Positions 1-7,136 of a DNA stretch of 48,192 nucleotides are shown here, in pieces. Each line of letters opens with the position of its first letter. Position 1 is the first letter of the stretch. Location of the stretch: contig JBARVL010000440.1 in the NCBI GenBank assembly GCA_049646245.1, positions 1 to 48,192 on the forward strand, read 5' to 3'. A program made the translations under genes and the position numbers. The notes beneath the pieces were generated by a model. That model did not search any database and was not told the origin of the DNA. It was given only the letters and a program-made list of their open reading frames with translations. The stretch is from Crinalium sp049646245. GTDB lineage: Bacteria; Cyanobacteriota; Cyanobacteriia; Cyanobacteriales; PCC-9333.

Positions 1-21
1 GTGTTGTAAAGCATCAAATGT

Positions 22-534
22 ATGGCTTTGAATTTAGAACTAATCGAAGAATTGAAACGGCGAGTTATTTCAGATCCAATAAATTTTGACATGGATCTAC
101 CCATTCGGAAAACAAGCTGCGGAACAACAGCTTGTTTCGCCGGACACATTACTTTGATAGCTCTTGAAAAAAATGGGCGTATCGATATCGAGAGAGACAA
201 AAAATTCTTTATCGAAAACGAGCCGATTGCAAGCATAGGAGAGCTTCAAGGCGCAGAATGGACAGACATTGAGTGGCTGGCGACAAAAGCTTTGGGTATC
301 GAAGACTACCAAGCTAAAGACTTGTTCTTCTCAGAGCGATGGTGGGAACCCTTCAAAACTCTATACGAACAAGCACGGTTCGAGTTACACAAAGTAATCG
401 ATCCTCCCGCCTATCCTTACAGAGAAACTCCAGAAGAATATAAGGTGCGTAAAGAACGCATCCTGGAAGTAAAACGCGAAATGGCGCAGATAGCCTGCGA
501 TCAATTAGATTGTTTCGTAAAAACTAGATTTTAG
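22..534 (+). CDS. CGTxxCxAGH-family protein, copy 1 (function unknown)
   Basis: First of five tandem paralogues at the left of the window. I do not recognise a characterised family. Landmarks seen: an N-terminal helix ending in DPINFDMDL (residues 18-26), the signature CGTTACFAGH (about 33-42), a WWEPFKTLYEQ block (about 107), and a C-terminal EMAQIACDQLD block shared with the other copies. The two signature cysteines, the histidine and a C-terminal cysteine could form a metal site; that is inference. It ends 23 bp before copy 2 and is probably cotranscribed with it. Only 21 bases of upstream sequence are visible, so its promoter cannot be judged. Similar CGTxACxAGx proteins occur, to my knowledge, in phages and plasmids without assigned function. 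Confidence 0.85.
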   Translation: MALNLELIEELKRRVISDPINFDMDLPIRKTSCGTTACFAGHITLIALEKNGRIDIERDKKFFIENEPIASIGELQGAEWTDIEWLATKALGIEDYQAKDLFFSERWWEPFKTLYEQARFELHKVIDPPAYPYRETPEEYKVRKERILEVKREMAQIACDQLDCFVKTRF

Positions 535-557
535 TTAACTACGACTCAGGAGAAAAA

Positions 558-1049
558 ATGAAAGTAAATATAGAGCCGAACTTAGCATTGTTTGAAGAGG
601 TCAAGCGTCGGATATTAGCAGACCCAGTAAACCTTGACATGAACGCAATTATTCACGAATCAGAATGCGGAACAGTGGCTTGCATCGCAGGTCACGTTGC
701 GCTCATCGTCTTTGAAGCTTCCGCAGATAAATGGATTACAGAACGTGCGTTAATGGCTGAAGAGGCAATTGAATCGCGTCAAGATGTAACAGATTTTGGG
801 TGGTCTAACCTATCTTGGGCAGCTATTCGCGCACTAGGCTTACACATAGCTGATGCTTTCTGGCTGTTTCAAGTAGATGGTTGGATGGAGCCATTCAAAT
901 CCCAGTACCAATCAAGAGAAGATGAACTAAAAAAAATGAGACGGCACGGAGGACTTGAAACACAAAAAGAAAAAGTTCTAGAAATTAAACAGCAAATGGC
1001 AGAAATTACCTGTAGTAGGATAGACCATTTCATCGCGATAAGTAAATAA
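558..1049 (+). CDS. CGTxxCxAGH-family protein, copy 2 (function unknown)
   Basis: 163-residue paralogue of the preceding gene. It has the same order of landmarks: KRRILADPVNLDMN, CGTVACIAGHVAL, WMEPFKSQYQSREDEL, and the C-terminal QMAEITCSRIDHF. A clear ribosome binding site (AGGAG at about 549) precedes ATG 558. It follows copy 1 by 23 bp without a promoter motif between them and is followed by a strong terminator, so copies 1 and 2 probably form one transcript. The mid-section is tryptophan-rich (GWSNLSWAAIRALGL). No enzyme motif or membrane segment is visible. Confidence 0.87.
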   Translation: MKVNIEPNLALFEEVKRRILADPVNLDMNAIIHESECGTVACIAGHVALIVFEASADKWITERALMAEEAIESRQDVTDFGWSNLSWAAIRALGLHIADAFWLFQVDGWMEPFKSQYQSREDELKKMRRHGGLETQKEKVLEIKQQMAEITCSRIDHFIAISK

Positions 1050-1054
1050 ACCCA

Positions 1055-1084
1055 AGCCCAGGAACGTATTCCTGGGCTTTTTTA
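1055..1084 (+). terminator. Rho-independent terminator after copy 2
   Basis: Perfect stem AGCCCAGGAA / TTCCTGGGCT with a CGTA loop, followed by a T-run. Similar CCAGGAAT-type stems close copies 3 and 4 and the genes ending at 2552 and 5274. Confidence 0.85.
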
Positions 1085-1090
1085 TTAAAA

Positions 1091-1102
1091 TGGTATATCA
1101 TT
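1091..1102 (+). promoter_or_regulatory. Repeated upstream motif TGGTATATCATT
   Basis: One of nine copies of TAGTATATCATT or near variants in intergenic regions between 1 and 12.8 kb. It ends 24 bp before the ATG of copy 3. TATCAT could itself act as a -10 box at this distance, or the motif could be an operator. Confidence 0.6.
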
Positions 1103-1126
1103 GAATAATCTTTAGTGGGAACACAA

Positions 1127-1624
1127 ATGAATCTAAACATAGAAATGTTTTCAGTTTTGAAAAAGCTGATTACAGAAGACCCCCTAAATTTCGATCTTAC
1201 AACTGTTGTTCGCCCCACCGCCTGCGGAACGGTCGGCTGCCTAGCTGGACACTTAGCTGTCCACGAAAAAGGTGATGCGGAAAAAGTATGGCAAATGTAC
1301 CGAAAAGATCAACAAGCTGGCTGGCACACCATCCAAGAAATAGCAATGTCTTCACTAGGGATTAAACGACAAGGTTTAGCCAAAAAGATATTCTTCTTGG
1401 AACATTGGGCGGAGCCGTTTAAATCCCAGTACAAAGAAAAGAGCGATGAACTATCAAGGCTGGAGAGTTATTTTATAGTCAGAATTGAGCTAACTCTTCG
1501 GACTAGCGACGCAGAAACAAAGAAACAGTGCGAAGAAATGAAAGCTAGAATCCTAAAAATCAAACAAGAAATGGTTCAAGTTACGTGCGATCGATTAGAT
1601 TATTTCGTAGCAAACGGAGTGTAA
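1127..1624 (+). CDS. CGTxxCxAGH-family protein, copy 3 (function unknown)
   Basis: Third paralogue. ATG 1127 is preferred over the in-frame GTG at 1115 because MNLNIEMF aligns with the starts of the other copies. Landmarks: EDPLNFDL, CGTVGCLAGHLAV, HWAEPFKSQYKEKSDEL, and the C-terminal EMVQVTCDRLDYF. An insertion of about 15 residues lies between the EPFK block and the C-terminal helix. The gene is monocistronic: it has its own upstream motif (1091-1102) and its own terminator (1632-1663). Function unknown. Confidence 0.85.
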   Translation: MNLNIEMFSVLKKLITEDPLNFDLTTVVRPTACGTVGCLAGHLAVHEKGDAEKVWQMYRKDQQAGWHTIQEIAMSSLGIKRQGLAKKIFFLEHWAEPFKSQYKEKSDELSRLESYFIVRIELTLRTSDAETKKQCEEMKARILKIKQEMVQVTCDRLDYFVANGV

Positions 1625-1631
1625 CAATTGC

Positions 1632-1663
1632 AAACCCAGGAATGATCTATTCCTGGGTTTTTA
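1632..1663 (+). terminator. Rho-independent terminator after copy 3
   Basis: Stem AAACCCAGGAAT / ATTCCTGGGTTT with a GATCT loop and a T-tract. Confidence 0.85.
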
Positions 1664-1681
1664 ATAACTATTGCTATTAAA

Positions 1682-1693
1682 TGGTGTATCATT
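1682..1693 (+). promoter_or_regulatory. Repeated upstream motif TGGTGTATCATT
   Basis: Two-base variant of the 12-mer. It ends exactly 24 bp before the ATG of copy 4, the same spacing as for copy 3 and for the gene at 11455. Confidence 0.55.
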
Positions 1694-1717
1694 AAATAGT
1701 AACTACCGAGTAGTCTT

Positions 1718-2359
1718 ATGGATGTCACAAAACTAAATTTGCCCCTGTTTGAACAGCTAAAGCGAAAAATCAGAGAAGAAAGCTTTTTCTTCAGTATTGG
1801 AGACATAATTAACAGGACGGAGTGCGGAACAGTAGCGTGTGTCGCCGGACACACATACCTTATCCTCTATCCAGATCCTGAACTTGAGTACAACGCAATA
1901 CCCTGGGACAAGCTGCGAGACACCGTAGCTAACGAACTAGGAATTACTGCTGCAAGGCGTTCGTATCCCGAACTCGACAAAAACTCTCTAACAGCAGGGC
2001 AGCAAGCTCAAATAAAAGCCTTGGGCTTTCGCGTAGACAACCCCTTTGAACACGCCTTCATTGATGAGCATGGGCGAGTAGGGGTGGCTCAAGTAGGGCA
2101 AGAATTGTTTATCCTGGACTACTGGTGCGAACCATTCAAGTCCCAGTACCGAGAAAAAGCGGCTGAAATAGCGCGAATCCTCGAATCCGAGACAGGTTGT
2201 GATGGTGGCGGAGATCCCGACGTAGAAGAAGACGAAGTAATGTACACACCAGACGTTATTCACGCCGCGATCGCCAACGCCCATATCAAAGAGTTAAAAA
2301 AAGAAATGGCGGAAATTACTTGCAAAAGGATTGACTATTATGCAAAAACAGGACGGTAA
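1718..2359 (+). CDS. CGTxxCxAGH-family protein, copy 4, with insertions
   Basis: Longest paralogue (213 residues). It keeps the CGTVACVAGH signature (about 36-45), the WCEPFKSQYREKAAEI block and the C-terminal KKEMAEITCKRIDYY. It has a central insertion of about 45 residues after the ELGI segment and an acidic insertion rich in Glu and Asp near the C terminus. The core is conserved while the middle has grown, which suggests diversification of specificity; that is inference. Own upstream motif at 1682-1693. The Zn-ribbon gene at 2367 follows after 7 bp and is probably cotranscribed. Confidence 0.85.
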   Translation: MDVTKLNLPLFEQLKRKIREESFFFSIGDIINRTECGTVACVAGHTYLILYPDPELEYNAIPWDKLRDTVANELGITAARRSYPELDKNSLTAGQQAQIKALGFRVDNPFEHAFIDEHGRVGVAQVGQELFILDYWCEPFKSQYREKAAEIARILESETGCDGGGDPDVEEDEVMYTPDVIHAAIANAHIKELKKEMAEITCKRIDYYAKTGR

Positions 2360-2366
2360 AAACGAA

Positions 2367-2552
2367 ATGACCTTTAATCACAATCAGCAAGTTGCCGACC
2401 ACTACAATCCAGATGAACCCGACGAAGATGAACCATGTCCCAAGTGTGGCGGGTTCAACATCGTACCCGACCCTGAGAATAAAACAGATTTTTTCATGTG
2501 CGTGGATTGCAGTACGGTGATTGACGAAGACAATAGCATCGTCCACCTCTAG
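2367..2552 (+). CDS. Small acidic zinc-ribbon protein
   Basis: About 61 residues from ATG 2367, which has an AGGACGG Shine-Dalgarno about 10 nt upstream; in-frame starts at 2331 and 2340 would overlap copy 4. Two cysteine pairs, CPKC and CVDC, are separated by about 22 residues, the spacing of a rubredoxin-like or TFIIS-like zinc ribbon. An acidic run PDEPDEDE precedes the first pair. It is probably translated from the copy 4 transcript. Zinc binding is inferred. The partner, nucleic acid or protein, is unknown. Confidence 0.7.
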   Translation: MTFNHNQQVADHYNPDEPDEDEPCPKCGGFNIVPDPENKTDFFMCVDCSTVIDEDNSIVHL

Positions 2553-2567
2553 CGCTCACAGGTACTA

Positions 2568-2602
2568 AAAGACCCAGGAATTATCAATTCCTGGGTCTTT
2601 TC
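2568..2602. terminator. Bidirectional terminator between convergent genes
   Basis: Stem AAAAGACCCAGGAATT / AATTCCTGGGTCTTTT. A-run and T-run flank it on both sides, serving the + gene ending at 2552 and the - gene ending at 2605. Confidence 0.85.
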
Positions 2603-2604
2603 GC

Positions 2605-2889
2605 TTATTCAGCCATATACCTATCGATCGCAGCGCTGATTGAGACAGCGAGATACGCTGTCACCTCTTCGTAGGATAAGTCGTCCTCAGCTTCACACAG
2701 TTGCCGAACAAAAGCTTCGTACATCATTACAGAAAATTCTACTATCTCTCTGTTGGCGTGGGGATATTTCTTGTGTACATTCTCCCGCAGCGTATCCCCG
2801 CCAGCACGAATGTCTTCATTCTCTGGAATCGTAGTTCGAGCAATTTCAAATAATCTACAAAGTCGATTATCACTTAAATCAGTACTCAT
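2605..2889 (-). CDS. Small hypothetical helical protein
   Basis: 94 residues from the ATG at 2889 (MSTDLSDNRLCRLFEIA). A longer in-frame extension to 2955 would run through the promoter motif of the divergent gene and is unlikely. The sequence is predicted helical and acidic at the C terminus (EAEDDLSYEEVTAYLAVSI). No recognised motif. It is divergent from copy 5, with the repeated 12-mer 28 bp upstream of its start on the opposite strand, so both genes may share regulation. Confidence 0.7.
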   Translation of the reverse strand: MSTDLSDNRLCRLFEIARTTIPENEDIRAGGDTLRENVHKKYPHANREIVEFSVMMYEAFVRQLCEAEDDLSYEEVTAYLAVSISAAIDRYMAE

Positions 2890-2917
2890 TTTAATTCTTC
2901 TAAAAGTCTGTAGTAAG

Positions 2918-2929
2918 TAGTATATCATT
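2918..2929 (+). promoter_or_regulatory. Repeated upstream motif TAGTATATCATT
   Basis: Exact copy of the 12-mer, between the divergent genes at 2889(-) and 2955(+). It ends 25 bp before ATG 2955. Confidence 0.6.
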
Positions 2930-2954
2930 AAGAAGTTACTTACAGCTAAACGCA

Positions 2955-3514
2955 ATGACTTTGAATGTAGAGTACAAAATGAATTTAAACGTAGAATTGC
3001 TTGAGGCAGTAAAAAGACGGATAATGTCAGATCCGATGAACTTCGAGATCGGCGCGACTATCGAAAACACTGCCTGTGGAACAGTAGCGTGTGTCGCAGG
3101 ACACGCCGTTCTTGAGCATTTAGGCGATGAACAAGGGTGGGAAACCTGCGGTAACAAGAAAATGATTTACGACGCAGGAGCCTGGTCAAGAACCAGGGAA
3201 CTAGCGATAGAAATACTAAGAATAGATGGAAGGCAGACAGTCTGTTTCTTTTAATAGGTTGGTGTAGCCCATATCAAGGGGATTATCGTGCCAAAATAGA
3301 TGAACTTCATGAACTGCTTAAGAGCCAGTTTGCTTCCATAGCCTCTGTCGCAATCAACAATCAAGGTAGAAGGAGACTCGCGGAAATACTCAAAACCGAG
3401 GAAGGTCTGAGTCTTGAGCAAGTTAATGCCAAAGACAAAATCTTTCAACTAAAAAAAGAAATGGCGGAAATTGCCTGTAGTAGAATCGACCATTTTATAG
3501 CTACAGGCGAGTAA
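2955..3514 (+). pseudogene. CGTxxCxAGH-family protein, copy 5, frameshifted
   Basis: The N-terminal frame (ATG 2955, or 2979 by alignment with the other copies) carries DPMNFEI and CGTVACVAGHAVL and then stops at 3252 (GRQTVCFF-stop). The -1 frame continues without a gap as LFLLIGWCSPYQGDYRAKIDEL (3241 onward), matching the EPFKSQY block of the paralogues. It ends with the conserved EMAEIACSRIDHF and stops at 3514. A single-base change near 3240-3250 therefore splits an otherwise intact paralogue. The local sequence is not a canonical slippery heptamer, so mutation or a sequencing indel is more likely than programmed frameshifting. Confidence 0.8.
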
Positions 3515-3556
3515 ATAAAAAAGGCGAGTAAATAAAAAAGGCGAGTAAATAAAAAA
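3506..3556 (+). repeat. Three perfect 17-bp tandem repeats over the stop codon of copy 5
   Basis: Unit GGCGAGTAAATAAAAAA at 3506-3522, 3523-3539 and 3540-3556. It starts in the last codons of copy 5 and runs straight into the terminator stem, whose first bases GGCG begin a fourth partial unit. Each unit contains TAA stops. Replication slippage is the likely origin. Confidence 0.95.
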
Positions 3557-3590
3557 GGCGTTTACATTTTTTGGTGTAAACGCCTTTTTT
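3551..3590. terminator. Bidirectional terminator
   Basis: Stem GGCGTTTACA / TGTAAACGCC, flanked by A-run and T-run, between copy 5 and the convergent gene ending at 3597. Confidence 0.85.
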
Positions 3591-3596
3591 ATTGTC

Positions 3597-3971
3597 TTAA
3601 ACTAGGTCGAACCGTATCATTACGAGCTTTCCTTCTTCCAGAAGGGTATTAGTCTCTCCCGTTATCGCGGAATAAGGGTGGTAGTAAATACAGTCTATGG
3701 TTTCAATATCACCATTATCATCCGTGTAACAGTTGTCACTAATTAAAATAGCATCGTCATCGACTAGCGCTCCAATCTGTTCAGGGACGACAAGCTCCCA
3801 CCCGTTGCACAAATACCATTCAAACAATTCAGCGAAAGCATCAATATTTGCTTTTTTCAGCAGGTCAGCTTTCTCGTTTTCGGTAATATTGTGTTCCTCT
3901 AATTCCAGTAATATGTTTCCATCGTCTAATCGAGTTAAACGAAGGTAACTATTATCAACTAGATAGGTCAT
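3597..3971 (-). CDS. Hypothetical acidic protein
   Basis: 125 residues from the ATG at 3971 (MTYLVDNSYLRLTRLDDG). A longer in-frame start at 4190 would run through the palindrome at 4015-4040 and into the antisense of the divergent gene, so it is rejected. The N-terminal half has a regular beta-rich then helical pattern; the C-terminal half is Asp/Tyr-rich (ISDNCYTDDNGDIETIDC). No family recognised. Divergent from the gene at 4086, with the element's 20-bp palindrome in the intergenic region. Confidence 0.7.
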   Translation of the reverse strand: MTYLVDNSYLRLTRLDDGNILLELEEHNITENEKADLLKKANIDAFAELFEWYLCNGWELVVPEQIGALVDDDAILISDNCYTDDNGDIETIDCIYYHPYSAITGETNTLLEEGKLVMIRFDLV

Positions 3972-4014
3972 AGCTATTTTATTTGTTATCAGGATATGTT
4001 CTATTATAGTATTT

Positions 4015-4040
4015 ACTAACGTGTCGATCAACACGTTAGT
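4015..4040. repeat. 20-bp palindrome copy 1 (one mismatch)
   Basis: AACGTGTCGATCAACACGTT at 4018-4037, extended to ACTAACG...CGTTAGT. It differs by one base from the perfect copies at 12384-12403 and 16894-16913. It lies between divergent genes. A protein-binding site is likely: it has a central GATC and no loop or T-tract. Confidence 0.8.
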
Positions 4041-4085
4041 AAATGGTTTGTTGATAACATATAGGGATTGCTCAAAACGACAAAC

Positions 4086-4553
4086 ATGACAGAACCACAG
4101 ACCAGGGTTATCTCTATCACACCGATTTCTATCTGTTACAAAAATCGTGCCACACGGAGTCCAAATGGATACGGCAATATCCTGGGGCAAGGTGCAATCC
4201 TGCCGTCAGGAAGAGTAGCGATAATGTGGCTAGCAGAGGAGGGGCTGGGTTCACACAGCAGCTTCTTTAATTTCAAGCACCTCGAACGCTATATAGAAAG
4301 CAGAGGGAATATAGAAGCGGTGGCAGGAGCGCAGTCGCACGACAGTTACACACTCAACTCGTTTCACCTAAGAAGCTTGGATAATACAACCATTCTCGCG
4401 GAAGGAGTGCATTTAATCAATAAGCGTTGTATCGTCTCATGGCTGCACGATCCTTTTACCGAAACCTGGTATTCCAAGATCAAGGAAATTGAAGAAGCTA
4501 TCACAGAGACGGCAAAAATAGTTTGGGATAAAACCACAGACTTAAAGATTTAA
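4086..4553 (+). CDS. Hypothetical protein
   Basis: 155 residues from ATG 4086 (MTEPQTRVISITPISI); an in-frame TTG at 4068 is less likely. It begins with a beta-rich segment including GYGNILGQGAILPSGRVAIMWL, then a helical C terminus ending in KIKEIEEAITETAKIVWD. No recognised motif or membrane segment. It is divergent from the gene at 3971 and followed by an apparently independent gene with its own promoter motif. Confidence 0.7.
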   Translation: MTEPQTRVISITPISICYKNRATRSPNGYGNILGQGAILPSGRVAIMWLAEEGLGSHSSFFNFKHLERYIESRGNIEAVAGAQSHDSYTLNSFHLRSLDNTTILAEGVHLINKRCIVSWLHDPFTETWYSKIKEIEEAITETAKIVWDKTTDLKI

Positions 4554-4583
4554 GCTGTTGATGCTCTTTTGGTTTTAGAAAAA

Positions 4584-4604
4584 TAGCATATCATTTGCTA
4601 TACT
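4584..4604 (+). promoter_or_regulatory. Repeated motif TAGCATATCATT plus -10 box TATACT
   Basis: One-base variant of the 12-mer (4584-4595), followed after TGC by TATACT (4599-4604), a good -10 box. The motif lies just upstream of the -10 and 43 bp before the ATG, as at 10023 and 10459, which fits an operator or activator site. Confidence 0.6.
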
Positions 4605-4638
4605 AAAGTCACAAGACATCAGCAACAAGGAGTCTACA

Positions 4639-4845
4639 ATGCCCAGAGAAGTAAAATACCCTAATATAACCGTCAAGCTAACGGGACTAGATAGCAATGC
4701 TTTCGTCTTGATGGGAGCGGTAGAATCAGGACTAAAACAAGCAAAAGTCGATCAGCAGGAAATACTAGCTTTCAAGAAAGAAGCTATGTCCAGCAGTTAC
4801 GACGCTCTGATAGCTACTTGTATGCGGTGGGTAAACATAACCTAA
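4639..4845 (+). CDS. Small conserved phage/plasmid-type protein
   Basis: 68 residues with a good AAGGAG site upstream. It opens with VKYPNITVKLTGLDSNAF and ends with YDALIATCMRWVNIT. The pattern VKLTGxDxNAF...GAVxxxLKxAxVxxxEIxxF...A...YDxLxxTCMxWV is familiar from small proteins of phages and plasmids; their function is unknown to me. A small helical, cytoplasmic protein is likely. Confidence 0.75.
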   Translation: MPREVKYPNITVKLTGLDSNAFVLMGAVESGLKQAKVDQQEILAFKKEAMSSSYDALIATCMRWVNIT

Positions 4846-4887
4846 TGGAAGTGGGTTACTGATTAGCAACACGTTTGAGACAACAAT

Positions 4888-5274
4888 ATGGATCTTAATT
4901 CACGTTTCAACTTTGGTACTAGCTTCACAAAAAGCTGCAAAAACCTAGCGGGGGAAGAATGCTCTCTACGCTTCATGAGATATCCAGAAAAAATTAGAGT
5001 ACAGGAAGTTGCAATGGTAGTGTCTATAAGCACTGACACTAAAGGCAAATCCTACAGAATGGCGCTAGTGCCTACAGAGGACAGCTTTTCTGTGTTTAAG
5101 CTTGTAAACGAACGAGGTGTAGAAAACTTTCCTCGTTCGTCAGTAGCGAAAAAACTAGAAGCTAAGTTCAACGAACTCAAGCACAAGCTAGAAGCTCTTT
5201 TGCGATCGCAGTACCACGAGTACGATGGGCAAGAAGCTCGGAAGCTGTGGTGGGAAATTAAAGAATCCCTGTAA
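4888..5274 (+). CDS. Hypothetical protein with basic C-terminal helix
   Basis: 128 residues, MDLNSRFNFGTSFTKSCKNL. The N-terminal ~75 residues look beta-rich (IRVQEVAMVVSISTDTKG, YRMALVPTEDSFSVFKLV). The C terminus is a long helix, AKKLEAKFNELKHKLEALL, with coiled-coil character. It may be cotranscribed with the gene ending at 4845, 42 bp upstream, since no motif or terminator separates them. A strong terminator follows. Confidence 0.75.
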   Translation: MDLNSRFNFGTSFTKSCKNLAGEECSLRFMRYPEKIRVQEVAMVVSISTDTKGKSYRMALVPTEDSFSVFKLVNERGVENFPRSSVAKKLEAKFNELKHKLEALLRSQYHEYDGQEARKLWWEIKESL

Positions 5275-5276
5275 TC

Positions 5277-5318
5277 AAAAGACCCTGGAATAGTTTAATC
5301 GCTATTCCAGGGTCTTTT
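5277..5318. terminator. Bidirectional terminator
   Basis: Stem AAAAGACCCTGGAATAG / CTATTCCAGGGTCTTTT between the + gene ending at 5274 and the - methylase gene ending at 5324. Confidence 0.88.
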
Positions 5319-5323
5319 ATTAT

Positions 5324-6130
5324 TTATTCATAGTTAGTTATGAAGATTTCCTTGCCTTTGGTTGAGCCAACTTCACGGCTGTTACTCATTGCATACTGCA
5401 ATTCCCAAGCGTGAATATGCGCTGACGAAAAGTAGTCCCTAATTGTGGGGCAGTTATCGTAACTAACAAGCCACTTGTGCGGACAATCCCCAAGAGATTC
5501 AGCAAGCCGTTCGTGTTCAAAAGACGAATGGAGATTACCTCTTTTGCCGTATAAATTGGCTTTTTTCGTAGTCAGAAAGTAGGGAGGATCGATATATAGA
5601 AATACGCTTTCTTTACTCGCTCCCAGCAACTCACCGTAATCTAAATTAGTTATTTTTACGCCATCTAAAACTTGAGACATCTTACTCAACCGTTCAATAG
5701 AAGACATGGTAAATCTAGACTCAAAAGCCGCAGGTGAAAATCCTCCAGACTCGGTTGTTCCAGAGAAAGTAATTCGATTAAGAACGAAAAACCGAGTAGC
5801 TCTCTCTAGTCCAGATAAATTTTCTAAATTTGCTTGAACCAATTCCCTATGGAGATCCTGCCCTTGGACGTTGCTTTTTCTCATCCAGGTAACTTCTCGA
5901 ATCAACTCATCTAAATTAGATTGAGCATACTTCCAGAAATAATAAACTTCTGGGTTTAAATCGTTTATCCAAATCTTTAGGTCGGGGTATACCTGCTTGA
6001 GATAGATAAATACAGAACCACCACCAACGCAAGGCTCTCTGTACTCAGAAAAGGTATCGGGTAGATGTTTAGCAATACTTGCGATCGCCTTCGATTTTCC
6101 GCCTGGATAGCGCAACGGACTTTTAATCAC
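5324..6130 (-). CDS. D12-class adenine-N6 DNA methyltransferase (Dam-like)
   Basis: 268 residues, the usual length for the Dam/D12 class. Motif X/I region RYPGGKSK lies at residues 6-13, the AdoMet-binding PCVGGGSVF at about 34-42, and catalytic motif IV IDPPYF at about 185. These are the defining motifs of alpha-class N6-adenine methylases. Dam family members usually methylate GATC; the specificity here is not proven. There is no neighbouring restriction endonuclease, so it reads as an orphan, phage- or plasmid-type methylase. The element's repeated palindrome has a GATC at its centre. The start at 6130 lies 29 bp from the 12-mer at 6160, which faces the divergent gene. Confidence 0.92.
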   Translation of the reverse strand: MIKSPLRYPGGKSKAIASIAKHLPDTFSEYREPCVGGGSVFIYLKQVYPDLKIWINDLNPEVYYFWKYAQSNLDELIREVTWMRKSNVQGQDLHRELVQANLENLSGLERATRFFVLNRITFSGTTESGGFSPAAFESRFTMSSIERLSKMSQVLDGVKITNLDYGELLGASKESVFLYIDPPYFLTTKKANLYGKRGNLHSSFEHERLAESLGDCPHKWLVSYDNCPTIRDYFSSAHIHAWELQYAMSNSREVGSTKGKEIFITNYE

Positions 6131-6159
6131 GGTTTGATGTTTTTGTAGTACACTTTAAT

Positions 6160-6171
6160 TAGTGTATCATT
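6160..6171 (+). promoter_or_regulatory. Repeated upstream motif TAGTGTATCATT
   Basis: One-base variant of the 12-mer in the intergenic region between the methylase (-) and the gene at 6181 (+). It ends only 9 bp before ATG 6181, so if it is the -10 box the message would be almost leaderless. Confidence 0.5.
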
Positions 6172-6180
6172 ACTGAAACA

Positions 6181-6576
6181 ATGAGTATTGCGGACGGCAT
6201 TAGAAAGATTGAAAATTATCATACCGCCCTCAAACAAGAAGTCGATCCTTCTCCAACTTTATCAGTAGACGAAATTAGAAATATTTTAGCCAACTGCATA
6301 GAGATGTACTTCAAAGAAGAGGATAGGACTACTTCTTTAAAAGCAATTCCCGATCAAGTGATTGGGAAAACAAAAGAGCAGGCACTGGAATATGTAGACA
6401 ACCTAGCCTTCAGGTTAGTAGTTCATACCACTGTTAGCGTAAATCAACTGTACAAACACTGTTGCTACATAATGCAAGTAGAAAAACAGGGCGCTAGCAA
6501 GTCGGAACTCTTAGGGCATTTTCTTTTACCACCTGAAAGGTTAAAAGAATTAGCTGAACAATACTTAAAACACTAA
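6181..6576 (+). CDS. Hypothetical helical protein
   Basis: 131 residues, almost entirely predicted helix (MSIADGIRKIENYHTALKQE at the start, PPERLKELAEQYLKH at the end). No motif recognised. It lies 21 bp upstream of the next gene and is probably cotranscribed with it. The distance from the upstream 12-mer to the ATG is unusually short; a start further in cannot be excluded, although the reading frame is intact from 6181. Confidence 0.7.
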   Translation: MSIADGIRKIENYHTALKQEVDPSPTLSVDEIRNILANCIEMYFKEEDRTTSLKAIPDQVIGKTKEQALEYVDNLAFRLVVHTTVSVNQLYKHCCYIMQVEKQGASKSELLGHFLLPPERLKELAEQYLKH

Positions 6577-6597
6577 CTAAACATTGGAGTGACCAAA

Positions 6598-6981
6598 ATG
6601 GGTAGCGGCACAGTTTTCCTGACAAAGAATCAGATTTTGTCTGATATAACCAAGGGCTATCATATAGAGAAAATCAAAGACGATCCTCTATATCCCAATA
6701 AAAGCTTTTTCCTTGATTTATCTGACTGGTTTTGTATTTTTGACAAGGCATTGCACTTGGAGCATTTCGTTGAGCCAGATGCAGAGCAACTAGCCTTTTT
6801 CGACAAGGGGCGGTTTCAGTTAGAGGGAGAATTCTGCATTTGCGACAAAGCCGACTCGCTAAGACACATCAAAAACATCAAGCAAAAACGTGTCCGAGAT
6901 TTGCCCTTTAATCCGAGAATACGGCTAGCACCAGTAGGTTTCTTCCCATCGTTATTTTTAAGCCAGTTTAAAGCTTATTAA
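6598..6981 (+). CDS. Hypothetical protein
   Basis: 128 residues from ATG 6598, chosen over GTG 6589 because GGAG at 6584 is then correctly spaced. Aromatic-rich centre (FFLDLSDWFCIFDKALHLEHF) and several repeats of an xxCxxDKAxxL pattern (FCIFDKALHL and FCICDKADSL), suggesting an internal duplication. No family recognised. A long terminator follows. Confidence 0.7.
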   Translation: MGSGTVFLTKNQILSDITKGYHIEKIKDDPLYPNKSFFLDLSDWFCIFDKALHLEHFVEPDAEQLAFFDKGRFQLEGEFCICDKADSLRHIKNIKQKRVRDLPFNPRIRLAPVGFFPSLFLSQFKAY

Positions 6982-6989
6982 TCAGTAGC

Positions 6990-7040
6990 GTAAACAAAAA
7001 AACGAGTACCCTCAAAAGAGGTACTCGTTTTTTTGTTTAC
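6990..7040. terminator. Strong bidirectional terminator
   Basis: Near-perfect 21-bp stem GTAAACAAAAAAACGAGTACC / GGTACTCGTTTTTTTGTTTAC with a short loop. Confidence 0.88.
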
Positions 7041-7136
7041 GGCTAACGGACTATCATTGACACTCTCAGGTCTAAAGACACTGAGATTCTACTGACAGGA
7101 TTAGATTAAGAGTGTTATCTATATCTAAACCTCGTT

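Noticed and set aside
3234..3256. Programmed frameshift in copy 5
   Set aside because: TTTCTTT in the zero phase does not allow canonical tandem slippage, unlike the GGGAAAG site at 26155.
3506..3556. CRISPR array
   Set aside because: Three 17-bp units are contiguous with no spacers; this is a simple tandem repeat.
3972..4190. N-terminal extension of the minus gene ending at 3597
   Set aside because: It crosses the palindrome and the divergent promoter region and is antisense to the start of the gene at 4086.
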